In this document: one piece after another, positions 7,091 through 14,900 of the stretch | Numbering within the stretch: position 1 is the first letter of the stretch | Layout of the letters: each line of letters starts with the position of its first letter | NCBI GenBank assembly: GCA_964555675.1 | Contig: CAZKTU010000085.1 | Location: forward strand, 1 to 24,162 | Direction: 5' to 3' | DNA: 24,162 nt | Source: CAIWXH01 sp964555675 | GTDB lineage: Bacteria; Chloroflexota; Chloroflexia; Chloroflexales; Chloroflexaceae | Notes under the pieces: generated by a model | The model's database searches: none | Seen by the model: only the letters and a program-made list of their open reading frames with translations | What the model was told of the DNA's origin: nothing | Made by a program: the position numbers and the translations under genes

Positions 7091-9043
7091 ATGAGCGAGC
7101 GAGACTGGACGCGCGGCGAGGCCGCGCGCACATTGGCCCGCCTTCTGCCGCGGGTGCGGGCCGAGCTGGAAGAGGGGCGCAAGGCCGACCCTGCGGCCTA
7201 CGAGCAGTTCGAGGCGCGCCTGCAGCGCGAGTGGCCCCGACTGTTCGAGCTACTGCTGCGGCTCTACGGCCAGCACTACGACTTCTTCTATCACCTCGAG
7301 CAGATTCTCCTGTCTGCCGCCAGGGCCTGGGCCGACCGACGGCCTGCTCTGCGCGCCCTCGACACCGCCCGCGAGGCCGACCCGACCTGGTACCAGTCCC
7401 AGCGCATGGTCGGCGCCGTGCTCTACGTCGATCTGTTCGCCGGCTCCCTGGCCGGCCTGCGCGAGCGGCTGCCCTACCTCCAGCGCATGGGCGTGACCTA
7501 CCTGCACCTGATGCCGCTCTTCCTGGCCCCCGAGGGCAATAGCGACGGCGGCTACGCGGTCAGCAGCTACCGCGAGGTCAGCCCCACTCTGGGCGCCATG
7601 GCCGAGCTGGCGGCCCTGGCCGACACCCTGCGCGAGCAGGGGATCAGCCTGGTGGTCGATTTCGTCTTCAACCACACCTCGGACGAGCACGAGTGGGCCC
7701 AGCGGGCCCGCGCGGGCGACCCCGAGTACGAGCAGTTCTACTTCCTCTTCCCCGACCGCAGCGTGCCCGACCAGTATGACCGCACGCTACGCGAGATCTT
7801 CCCGACGGTGCGGCGCGGCAGCTTCACCTGGGACGAGGGCATGGGCCGCTGGGTCTGGACGACCTTCAACAGCTTCCAGTGGGACCTGAACTACGCCAAC
7901 CCGGCGGTCTTTCGGGCCATGGGCGAGGAGCTGCTCTTCCTGGCCAACCAGGGCGTCGAGGTGCTGCGGCTGGACGCCGTGGCCTTCATCTGGAAGCGCA
8001 TGGGCACCGACTGCGAGAACCAGCCCGAGGCCCATTTGATCATCCAGGCCTACAACGCTCTCACGCGGATCGTCTGCCCGGCCCTGCTCTTCAAGTCCGA
8101 GGCGATCGTCCACCCGGACGAGGTGGTCAAGTATATCGGCCGCGAAGAGGCTCAGCTCTCGTACAATCCGCTGCTGATGGCCCTATGCTGGGAGGCCCTG
8201 GCGACGCGCGAGGTGCGGCTCCTGAGCCAGGCCCTGGGCACGCGTTGGCGCATCCCCGAGGGTTGCGCCTGGGTGAACTATCTGCGTGTCCACGACGACA
8301 TTGGCTGGACCTTCGACGACGACGACGCGCGCTCGATCGGGATCGACCCCTGGGGTCACCGGCGCTTTTTGAACGCCTTCTACACGGGCGACCACCCGGC
8401 CTCGTTCGCCCGCGGGGTGCCCTTCCAGGCCAACCCCGTAACCGGCGACGCGCGGGTCAGCGGCACCCTGGCCTCGCTCGCCGGCCTCGAGCAGGCCCTC
8501 CAGGAGCGCAACTCGCTGCTGACCGACATGGCGATCCGGCGCATCTTGCTGCTGCACAGCATTATTCTGAGCGCCGGGGGCATCCCGCTGCTCTATGTCG
8601 GCGACGAGATCGCCACCCTCAACGACTACGGCTATGTGCGCGAGCCGGCCAAGGCCGACGATAGCCGCTGGGTACACCGCGTGGCCTTCGACTGGAAACA
8701 GGCGGAGCACTGGGACGACATGGCCCGCCCCGAGGGCTACATCTACAACGAGCTGCTGCGCCTGATCTCACTGCGCAAAGAGCAGCGGGCCTTCGCGGGC
8801 AACATTCTCGAGGTCTTCGACACCGGCAGCCCCCAGCTGCTCGGCTATACCAGGCGCAGCGCCGGCCAGCGGATCATGGTGGTGGCCAACTTCAGCGAGC
8901 GCCACCAGTCCATCTCGGCGAACCGGCTGCGGCTCCACGGCCTCGGCTACCAGTTCTGCGACCTGAACACCGGGGTGCGCCTGAACGCCGGCGAGACCTT
9001 GAGCCTTGCGCCGTACCAGTTCGTCTGGCTGGAAGCGGTGTGA
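7091..9043 (+). CDS. Amylosucrase (GH13, EC 2.4.1.4)
   Basis: The 650-residue protein has the normal amylosucrase length. Its barrel motifs closely follow the Neisseria enzyme: VVDFVFNHTSDEHEWA, LRLDAVAFIWKRMGTDCEN with nucleophile Asp295, LLFKSEAIVHPDEVVKYIG with acid/base Glu337, and RVHDDIGWTF with Asp402 as transition-state stabiliser. The helical N-terminal domain (1-90) and C-terminal sheet are present. The enzyme uses sucrose to build alpha-1,4-glucan and release fructose, so it links sucrose to glycogen-like storage. There is no signal peptide. ATG 7091 follows AAGGAAG at five bases. No sucrose transporter or hydrolase is adjacent. Confidence 0.96.
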   Translation: MSERDWTRGEAARTLARLLPRVRAELEEGRKADPAAYEQFEARLQREWPRLFELLLRLYGQHYDFFYHLEQILLSAARAWADRRPALRALDTAREADPTWYQSQRMVGAVLYVDLFAGSLAGLRERLPYLQRMGVTYLHLMPLFLAPEGNSDGGYAVSSYREVSPTLGAMAELAALADTLREQGISLVVDFVFNHTSDEHEWAQRARAGDPEYEQFYFLFPDRSVPDQYDRTLREIFPTVRRGSFTWDEGMGRWVWTTFNSFQWDLNYANPAVFRAMGEELLFLANQGVEVLRLDAVAFIWKRMGTDCENQPEAHLIIQAYNALTRIVCPALLFKSEAIVHPDEVVKYIGREEAQLSYNPLLMALCWEALATREVRLLSQALGTRWRIPEGCAWVNYLRVHDDIGWTFDDDDARSIGIDPWGHRRFLNAFYTGDHPASFARGVPFQANPVTGDARVSGTLASLAGLEQALQERNSLLTDMAIRRILLLHSIILSAGGIPLLYVGDEIATLNDYGYVREPAKADDSRWVHRVAFDWKQAEHWDDMARPEGYIYNELLRLISLRKEQRAFAGNILEVFDTGSPQLLGYTRRSAGQRIMVVANFSERHQSISANRLRLHGLGYQFCDLNTGVRLNAGETLSLAPYQFVWLEAV

Positions 9044-9077
9044 CCGAGCGCCGCTCCTGCCCCCGGAAACGGCCCCA

Positions 9078-9086
9078 TGCTATACT
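9078..9086 (+). promoter_or_regulatory. Extended -10 promoter before the STAS gene
   Basis: TGC followed by TATACT (9081-9086) forms a clear extended -10 in the 91-base gap after amylosucrase; the -35 is poor. It would give the STAS/GAF pair its own transcript. Confidence 0.45.
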
Positions 9087-9126
9087 GACCTCCAGCTACT
9101 GCTGCTACGTGCTGTGGTTGGAGGTC
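9087..9126 (+). promoter_or_regulatory. Inverted repeat covering the STAS gene ribosome site
   Basis: GACCTCCA (9087-9094) is the exact complement of TGGAGGTC (9119-9126), and the second arm contains the GGAGG ribosome site of the next gene. In a read-through transcript this would hide the site. A transcript started at the local promoter would lack most of the first arm. Confidence 0.4.
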
Positions 9127-9134
9127 CCCTTGCT

Positions 9135-10226
9135 ATGTGGGAGCGTCTCCGCCGTTGGCTACTGATCATCCCCTACATCGAACCCCTGGAGCGTCAGCAG
9201 GCGACCCTCCTACAGCTGATCGAGCTCGCCAAGCTGCTCGTCGCCGTTGTGGCCCTGCCTTTTGCCTTGCTGGCGACCCTTGAAGGGTCGGGCCGGCTGG
9301 CTCTGGTGCTGCTGATCGTCTTGATCGGGGCGAGCAGCCTGCCTGCCCTGGCCCTGGTGCGCTCGGGGCGCCTGGCGGCCGGCGCGCTCTTCACGGCCCT
9401 GGCCCTGACGGCCCTGCTGAGCGCCCTGCTCTTCGGGACGACCCTGGCCCACGGCTCGGTGATCGTCTTCGGCTTCGCGGTGCCGCTGACCCTGGCGGGG
9501 GTGGTGGCCGGTAGGCGGGCCCTGCTTGTGGTCCTCTTCGCCTCGGTGGCCGGCTTCGTGGCGGCCGTCGTGCTGGCCCGCCTCGGGGCGCCGGGGGCGG
9601 GCTTCGCGATCGGGCGGGGCGACGCCACCCTGAACAACCTCTTTAACTTTGTGCTGGTCGCCGCCCTGCTGGCCTTCATCATCGACGGGCTGAGCAGTCT
9701 GACCCGCGCCGCGCTGCAGGCCCGCCGCGCGCGCGAGCGCGAGCTGGAGGGGATGAGCGTGCGCCTCGAGAGCGCGGTGCGCGAGCGTACGGCCGACCTC
9801 GAGATCGCCCTCGGGGCCCTCGAGCAGCGCGCCGCCGAGCAGGCCGAGCTGCTCGAGGCCAACGCGCGCCAGCGCGAGGCCATTCGCGCCCTGAGCGTGC
9901 CGGTGCTGCCGCTCGGCAACAGTACCATCGTCCTGCCACTGGTCGGCGAGCTCGACGAGGAGCGCCTCGAGGCCCTCTCCGAGCAGGCCCTCAGCGCGGT
10001 CGAGCGCTACGCCGCCCGCCGCCTCCTGCTTGATATCACCGGGGTGCCATTGATCGACACCTATATGGCCAAGAGCCTCATGGGCACGGTTCAGGCCGCC
10101 CGCCTGCTCGGGGCAGAGGTGGCCCTGGTGGGCGTCAGGCCCGAGGTGGCCCAGTCGATCGTCGGGCTCGGCATCGACCTCAGCGCCCTCGCCGCCTTCG
10201 CCGACCTCCAGAGCGCCCTTGCATAG
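9135..10226 (+). CDS. Membrane-anchored RsbR-like STAS-domain protein
   Basis: The 363-residue protein has about six membrane helices (roughly 31-185), a charged coiled coil (about 190-250) and a C-terminal STAS domain (252-360). The STAS core LLLDITGVPLIDTYMAK and VGVRPEVAQSIVGLGIDLS resembles the stressosome scaffold RsbR. Thr302 and Ser341 fall where RsbR proteins are phosphorylated. Classic RsbR proteins have a soluble globin-like N-terminus, so a membrane sensor here is a variant. It likely relays a membrane signal to a phosphorylation-controlled partner. ATG 9135 has GGAGGT nine bases upstream. The GAF-PAS gene follows after 33 bases. Confidence 0.85.
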   Translation: MWERLRRWLLIIPYIEPLERQQATLLQLIELAKLLVAVVALPFALLATLEGSGRLALVLLIVLIGASSLPALALVRSGRLAAGALFTALALTALLSALLFGTTLAHGSVIVFGFAVPLTLAGVVAGRRALLVVLFASVAGFVAAVVLARLGAPGAGFAIGRGDATLNNLFNFVLVAALLAFIIDGLSSLTRAALQARRARERELEGMSVRLESAVRERTADLEIALGALEQRAAEQAELLEANARQREAIRALSVPVLPLGNSTIVLPLVGELDEERLEALSEQALSAVERYAARRLLLDITGVPLIDTYMAKSLMGTVQAARLLGAEVALVGVRPEVAQSIVGLGIDLSALAAFADLQSALA

Positions 10227-10259
10227 GCGCAGGGGCCGCCAGCATCGCGGAACTCAACC

Positions 10260-11759
10260 ATGGCAACCACCCACAGCGACGACCTCGCCGCCCTACCCCC
10301 CGCCGAGTTGCTCGAGCTGGCCCGCCAGCTGCGCAGCGCCAACGAGCAGCTGCGTTGCGCCGCCCCCGCCCCGCCCTCGGCGGCCCAGAGCCTGCTCGAC
10401 GAGCAGCTGCGCCGCACCTCGCTGCTCACCCAGCTCGCGATCGAGTTCCGCGAGTCGCTCGAGCCGGCGACGATTGTCGAGCAGACCCTGCGGGCGGTCT
10501 CGGCCCACCTGATGGTAACCGGCACGAGCATCGTACTGGTCGGGCCGGGCGGCGGTATCGATCTGGCCGTGGCCGCGGCCGACGGGGTCGTGCATGCGAT
10601 CGAGCCCCCGCTCGCCGCCGAGGTGCTCGAAAAGGGCCTCGCCGGCTGGGTACTGCGCCACGGCAGCAGCGTGGCCCTCTCGGACGTCGCCCGCGACCGC
10701 CGCTGGCTCGAGTTCAGCGAGCAGCACCGCAGCGGGAGTGTGATTGTCATCCCGATCCGGCAGTCGGCCTCGACCCTGGGTGTGCTGACGGTGCATCGCT
10801 CTTCGCCCTACGCCTTCAGCAGCCACGACCTGATCCTGCTCGAGGGGGTGGCCGCCCAGCTCGGGGTAGCCCTGAGCGCGGCGCGCCACCAGGCCAGCGA
10901 GCGCCAGCGCCGCAACCAGGCTATGGCCCTGCTGGCGATGAGCCAGTTCCTCACCGCCGAGCGCACGCCCGCCGAGGTGGCCGCCATGCTCCACGAGAAG
11001 AGCGTGAACGTCTTTGGGGCCCAGGCGGGCTTCCTCTTCCTCAGCGACAGCGGCGGCGAGCTGCGGCCGGCGCTGCCCGTGGGCGACCTGGCGCCCGACC
11101 TCGCCCTGGTGGCGAGCGCGGCCGGGGCGGCGCGCCTGGCCTGGGCCGGTCAGGGCATCGCGACCACGGGGCCCACGCCCGACAGCACCTGCGTGGCCCT
11201 GCCCTTGATCAGCCACGGCGCTTCCATCGGCGCCTACGCCTTGATCCACAGCAACGGCGGCGGCTTCTCGGCTTCGGTCTGGTCGCTGCTGACCGTCTTC
11301 GCCCATGTGATCGCGGCCGCCTGCGCCAACATGGGCCTGGTGGCGCGCCTCACCGAGCAGACCCACGCCCTCGAGGGCCTGGTCGAGCAGCGCACCCGCC
11401 AGGTCCAGCGCTCGCGCGATGCGCTGCGGGTGGTCTTCGACAGCCTGCGCGAGGGCATCCTGCTGCTCGACGCCGACGACCGCGTGCTGGCCGCCAACAG
11501 CCACTTCTGCCTCGGCGTGGCCGGGCTCCACCCGCGCGAAGTGGTCGGCCGCAGCTACGCCCAGCTCTGGCAGCGCCTCGAGGGCCGCGGAAGGCTGGAG
11601 GTCGAGCTGCATCCGGCGCGGGCCACCGCCCGCCAGAGCCTGAGCGTGTGCCAGACCCTCGCCGACGGTGAGCGCCGCTTCCTCGTCGAGCGCGCCCCCG
11701 TGGGCGGCGAGGGCGGCCCGGTCGAGCAGTACCTCGAGTTCTGGCGCGAGCAGGGCTAA
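10260..11759 (+). CDS. GAF-GAF-PAS sensor protein without output domain
   Basis: The 499-residue soluble protein has a short helical start, GAF1 at about 54-208 (ending SHDLILLEGVAAQLGVALSAA), GAF2 at about 222-362, a helical linker (363-385) and a PAS domain at about 386-495 (FDSLREGILLLDADDRVLAAN). It then stops with no histidine kinase, GGDEF, phosphatase or HTH domain. No conserved cysteine of the bilin-binding type stands out. It probably senses a ligand or redox state and signals by protein contact. Being 33 bases after the STAS gene, it is likely a partner in the same relay. Its stop lies nine bases from the convergent photolyase stop. Confidence 0.82.
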   Translation: MATTHSDDLAALPPAELLELARQLRSANEQLRCAAPAPPSAAQSLLDEQLRRTSLLTQLAIEFRESLEPATIVEQTLRAVSAHLMVTGTSIVLVGPGGGIDLAVAAADGVVHAIEPPLAAEVLEKGLAGWVLRHGSSVALSDVARDRRWLEFSEQHRSGSVIVIPIRQSASTLGVLTVHRSSPYAFSSHDLILLEGVAAQLGVALSAARHQASERQRRNQAMALLAMSQFLTAERTPAEVAAMLHEKSVNVFGAQAGFLFLSDSGGELRPALPVGDLAPDLALVASAAGAARLAWAGQGIATTGPTPDSTCVALPLISHGASIGAYALIHSNGGGFSASVWSLLTVFAHVIAAACANMGLVARLTEQTHALEGLVEQRTRQVQRSRDALRVVFDSLREGILLLDADDRVLAANSHFCLGVAGLHPREVVGRSYAQLWQRLEGRGRLEVELHPARATARQSLSVCQTLADGERRFLVERAPVGGEGGPVEQYLEFWREQG

Positions 11760-11768
11760 CTGGAGCGT

Positions 11769-13229
11769 TTAGCCGGCTGAGCCGCCCCGCACGACCCCGT
11801 ATAGCGCCAGGGCTCGCTCGCGGCGCTCTTTGTGGTCGACCACGGGGGCAGGGTAGTCGCGGCCGACCTGCATGTCGGCGCGGAGCTGCTCGGCGGGCGC
11901 CATCAGGTGGGGTGTGTGGATGAAGCGGCTGGGGACATTCGCCAGCTCGGGCACATAGCGGCGCACGTAGGCCCCGTCGGGGTCGAACTTCTGCCCCTGG
12001 CTGGCCGGGTTGAAGATGCGGAAGTAGGGCTGGGCATCGGTGCCGGTGCCCGCGGCCCACTGCCAGCTGCCGTTGTTGACCGCCGGGTCGCCGTCGACGA
12101 GCAGCTGCATGAAGTGGCGCTCGCCCCAGCGCCAGTCGACCAGCAGGTCCTTGGTGAGGAACGAGGCCACCACCATGCGCGCCCGGTTGTGCATCCAGCC
12201 CTCCTGGCGCAGCTGGCGCATGGCGGCGTCGACCACAGGGTAGCCGGTGAGGCCGTCCTGCCAGGCCTGGAAGAGGCCGGCGTCATTTTCCCAGGCCAGG
12301 GCGTCGAAGGCGGGGCGGAACGAGCCGCGCGAGACGTGGGGGAAGTTGTAGAGCACCTGGGTGTAGAAGTCGTGCCAGGCGAGCTCGCCGACCCAGCGCT
12401 CGAGCGAGGCGGCCGTCGACGCGGGCGCGCCCGCATCGCGCAGGTCGAGGGCTGCGCGCAGGGCTGTTCGCACACTCAGGGCCCCGAGACGCAGGTAGGG
12501 CGAGAGGCGCGAGGTGCCCGCGACGGCCATCTGGTCGCGCCGCTCGGCGTAGCCGGCGATGCCCTCCTCGCCCTCCAGGTCGACGAAGGCGGCCAGGCGC
12601 GCCGCCGCCGCGGCTTCGCCGGCCGGGGGGAGGCGTATCGCGCCGGGATCTACGCCGAGCTCGGCGGGGGTCGGGATCGGGTCGCCGGCGGGCCAGGGGT
12701 CGAGGGGGGCCAGGGTGGGCGCGGGCAGCAGGTGGACGCCTTGCTCCTCGAGGCGTTGACGCCAGCGGCGCGCATAGGGCGTGTAGACCGTGTAGGGCCG
12801 GCCCTCCTGGGTGGCCACCTCGAGCATCTCGAAGATCACCGCGTCCTTGAAGCTTTTGGCGGCGAGACCGGCCGCCCGCAGTTGCTCCTTGGCGGCGCTG
12901 TCGCGGCGCACCGCGTAGGGTGTGTAGTCGCGGTTCCAGTAGACACCCGCGGCCCCGACCTCGCGGGCGAGGCCGAGGAGGATGGGCAGGGGCTGACCGC
13001 GGCGCACGATCAGGCGCGAGCCGCGGGCGCGCAGGTCGGCGTCGAGGGAGCGCAGGCTAGCGAGGAGGAAGGCGGTGCGCGGCGGGCTGGCGAAGCGCCC
13101 GAAGAGAATGGCGTCGTCGAGGATGAAGAGGGGGAGGACGGCCCCGCCGGCGGCGCGGGCCGCCTCGGCCAGGGCGGGGTTATCGGCGAGGCGCAGGTCG
13201 CGCCGAAACCAGTGGATGATCGGGGCCAT
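11769..13229 (-). CDS. phrB: Deoxyribodipyrimidine photolyase, class I (CPD)
   Basis: The 486-residue protein has the usual length. The N-terminal antenna domain starts IHWFRRDLRLADNPAL. The FAD domain holds TSRLSPYLRLGALS, WVGELAWHDFYTQVLYNFP and EGWMHNRARMVVASFLTKD. It closes with NNGSWQWAAGTGTDAQPYFR and the IFNPASQGQKFDPDG block, as in E. coli PhrB. The enzyme uses blue light and reduced FAD to split cyclobutane pyrimidine dimers. The tryptophans of the electron-transfer chain seem present. ATG 13229 has AGGAG six bases upstream; a longer frame to 13307 adds no family sequence. It is convergent with the GAF-PAS gene and lies 132 bases downstream of the DUF1269 gene. Confidence 0.95.
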   Translation of the reverse strand: MAPIIHWFRRDLRLADNPALAEAARAAGGAVLPLFILDDAILFGRFASPPRTAFLLASLRSLDADLRARGSRLIVRRGQPLPILLGLAREVGAAGVYWNRDYTPYAVRRDSAAKEQLRAAGLAAKSFKDAVIFEMLEVATQEGRPYTVYTPYARRWRQRLEEQGVHLLPAPTLAPLDPWPAGDPIPTPAELGVDPGAIRLPPAGEAAAAARLAAFVDLEGEEGIAGYAERRDQMAVAGTSRLSPYLRLGALSVRTALRAALDLRDAGAPASTAASLERWVGELAWHDFYTQVLYNFPHVSRGSFRPAFDALAWENDAGLFQAWQDGLTGYPVVDAAMRQLRQEGWMHNRARMVVASFLTKDLLVDWRWGERHFMQLLVDGDPAVNNGSWQWAAGTGTDAQPYFRIFNPASQGQKFDPDGAYVRRYVPELANVPSRFIHTPHLMAPAEQLRADMQVGRDYPAPVVDHKERRERALALYGVVRGGSAG

Positions 13230-13341
13230 AGGCGCTCCTTCCAGCGAGGGCCGCAGGCCCGGATGAGCGGTGCTCGGGCGAGTCGGAATGCAAGGGGCAG
13301 GCCACAACCGCGGCCGGCGCGTACGCGGCCAGGGCGCGGGT

Positions 13342-13355
13342 AGGCTTGCGAGCCT
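13342..13355 (-). terminator. Small hairpin after the DUF1269 gene
   Basis: AGGCT, TGCG, AGCCT begins six bases beyond the DUF1269 stop. Nearby are GGGCC/GGCCC (13248-13260) and a CGCGTACGCG palindrome (13318-13327). None has a T-run, so termination is only a possibility. Confidence 0.25.
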
Positions 13356-13361
13356 GGTCGC

Positions 13362-13844
13362 TCAGGCCATGAACATCGCCGCGAGGCGCTCTTCGAGATC
13401 CGTCGGCAGCGTGCGCTCGAGGAGGAACCTCGGCGTGGGCGACCTCAGGGCGCTGAGAGCGGCCTCGTGCGGCCCGGGCGCGACGATGAAGAGGGCCGAG
13501 GTGCCGGGGCAGATCCAGCGCTGGATGGCCTGGATCATGTCGGCGTCGAGCCCGATCGCATCGAGCGAGTTGCTCAGGTCAATCTGTACGGCGCTGCCGA
13601 GCGTCGCGCGGAGCGGGATGTAGAAGCTCACCCCAAAGAGGGCGCCCCACAGGGGGCCGAGGTCGAGCGGCGCATCGGGCCCGGCCAGACGTGGGCAGGT
13701 GCTCGGTCGTGAGCGGGCGAGGGGCCAGCTGACGACGGCGTAATCTGTGATCGCCGGCCTCTTGCGATTGGGCGCCATGAGCGTGCTGACCACAGTATCC
13801 GCGGCATCCGGCGCGCCATAGACGCGTAGCGACAGGTTGAGCAT
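13362..13844 (-). CDS. DUF1269 family protein
   Basis: The 160-residue protein matches the DUF1269 pattern in its second half: a glycine-rich hydrophobic segment (GPLWGALFGVSFYIPLRATLG), then DAIGLDADMIQAIQRWICPG, then TSALFIVAPGP and a C-terminal LLERTLPTDLEERL. Members usually have one membrane-associated segment and unknown function. ATG 13844 has AAGGG four bases upstream. The gene has a well-marked control region upstream: a perfect -10, a palindrome and a foldable leader. That suggests it is switched on in particular conditions, but not which. Confidence 0.75.
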   Translation of the reverse strand: MLNLSLRVYGAPDAADTVVSTLMAPNRKRPAITDYAVVSWPLARSRPSTCPRLAGPDAPLDLGPLWGALFGVSFYIPLRATLGSAVQIDLSNSLDAIGLDADMIQAIQRWICPGTSALFIVAPGPHEAALSALRSPTPRFLLERTLPTDLEERLAAMFMA

Positions 13845-13866
13845 AAGACCCTTGCTAGGCAGGACA

Positions 13867-13935
13867 TAGCCACAGCCTCAGCCTCCGTGCGCTGGGCAAC
13901 CTCGCCAACAGCGCAGGGCATGAGGCTGGGGAGCT
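13867..13935 (-). promoter_or_regulatory. Foldable 5' leader of the DUF1269 gene
   Basis: Nested complementary blocks pair TAGC/GCTA (13867-13870 with 13932-13935), CAGCCT/AGGCTG (13873-13878 with 13923-13928) and TGCGCTG/CAGCGCA (13888-13894 with 13909-13915). The element lies between the promoter at 14012 and the ATG at 13844. No known riboswitch matches. Confidence 0.4.
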
Positions 13936-14011
13936 ATCTCTTACACGTAGCGTTCGTTGCCTCGACGGACGCAGAGTCGCTTTTGCTTTTGTCAGCTTCT
14001 GGTGTACTTTC

Positions 14012-14038
14012 ATTATAAGCGCAAAAGCCCATTTGCGC
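14012..14038 (-). promoter_or_regulatory. DUF1269 promoter with operator-like palindrome
   Basis: On the minus strand a perfect TATAAT (14017-14012) is immediately preceded by GCGCAAA, six bases, TTTGCGC (14019-14038). The palindrome fills the space between -10 and -35, where a regulator would block polymerase. The -35 is poor (GTGCGC or TGCGCA). Confidence 0.55.
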
Positions 14039-14074
14039 ACGTAGTTCCGGGAACAACAGTTTATGCGGGCGCGA

Positions 14075-14104
14075 AAGAATCCCCTGGCTTGCCAGGGGAT
14101 TCTT
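14075..14104 (-). terminator. Strong hairpin after the catabolic operon
   Basis: AAGAATCCCCTGG and CCAGGGGATTCTT are perfect 13-base arms with a four-base loop. The hairpin lies 56 bases beyond the SDR stop. On the minus strand the stem ends in TTCTTT, a weak U-tract. It probably insulates the operon from the DUF1269 gene. Confidence 0.65.
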
Positions 14105-14160
14105 CCGAAACCACGGCCCGGGGGCGGGCACGCGGATCTGGGGCGAGCGAGCGCAGCCGT

Positions 14161-14865
14161 TTAGAAGGCGATCTGCCGATCACCATACCAGAACTTGCCG
14201 GTCTCGGCCCAGGGCAGCGAGCAGACCTCCCACATGCGCTTGCCGCCGTCGGCGGGCTCGCCGGGGGCGTTCGGCCCGCCCAGGTCGGTCTTGAGCCAGC
14301 CCGGGTCGAGGCAGTTCACGGCGACGCGCCCGCGCAGGGTGCCGGCCCAGAGCTGGGTCAGGCCGCCGAGGGCGTACTTGGTCAGGCGGTAGGTCGGCAT
14401 ATCCGCCGAGTTGCGCAGCGCCTCGGCGTTGCCGGCCCCCGAGCCGACATTGACGACCCGCGGCTCAACACCCCGCTCGAGCATGGGCACCAGGCGGAAG
14501 ATCAGCTCGTGGGGGGCGAAGACATTGCAGCGCCACTGCTGGTCGAGCAGGCCCAGGCCCTCGTCGTACCAGTCTTGTTTGTAGGTCTGCACCGCGGCAT
14601 TGTTGATCAGGATGTCGAGGGCCGGCCAGCGCTCGGCCACGGCCTCGGCGACGGCGAGCGGCGCGGCGGGATCGTCGAAGTCGGCCAGGAACGGGGTGAA
14701 GCGGCCGAGCGCGCTCAGGGCGGCGGCGGCCGTCTCGAGGCGGGCCTGGTCGCGGCCCGTGCCGAAGACCTGGGCGCCGGCCGCGAGAAACAACTTGGCG
14801 GACTCGAAGCCCACGCCGCGCGAGGCCCCGGTGATAACGATGCGTCGGTCCTGCCAGTAGTCCAA
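14161..14865 (-). CDS. Short-chain dehydrogenase/reductase (SDR)
   Basis: The 234-residue protein is a classical SDR: nucleotide loop TGASRGVG (12-19), NNAA (88-91), catalytic Ser142 in GSGAG, Tyr159 and Lys163 in YRLTK, and CLDPGWLKTDLGG after the fifth strand. The cytoplasmic enzyme would oxidise or reduce a hydroxyl/keto group with NAD(P). The start is a TTG at 14865, with AAGGAG six bases upstream; no ATG fits, and the frame farther upstream reads through the neighbouring gene. It is the last of four genes, 35 bases after the TIM-barrel gene, and probably handles a keto intermediate or product of the same pathway. Confidence 0.85.
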   Translation of the reverse strand: MDYWQDRRIVITGASRGVGFESAKLFLAAGAQVFGTGRDQARLETAAAALSALGRFTPFLADFDDPAAPLAVAEAVAERWPALDILINNAAVQTYKQDWYDEGLGLLDQQWRCNVFAPHELIFRLVPMLERGVEPRVVNVGSGAGNAEALRNSADMPTYRLTKYALGGLTQLWAGTLRGRVAVNCLDPGWLKTDLGGPNAPGEPADGGKRMWEVCSLPWAETGKFWYGDRQIAF

Positions 14866-14900
14866 AAGAGGCTCCTTGCTGTGCGGCCTAATTCTGCGCT

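Noticed and set aside
11832..13343. Plus-strand open frame of about 500 codons over the photolyase.
   Set aside because: It is the mirror of the photolyase, which has full family motifs.
13867..13935. tRNA or known riboswitch in the DUF1269 leader.
   Set aside because: The stems do not form a cloverleaf and no aptamer core is recognisable.
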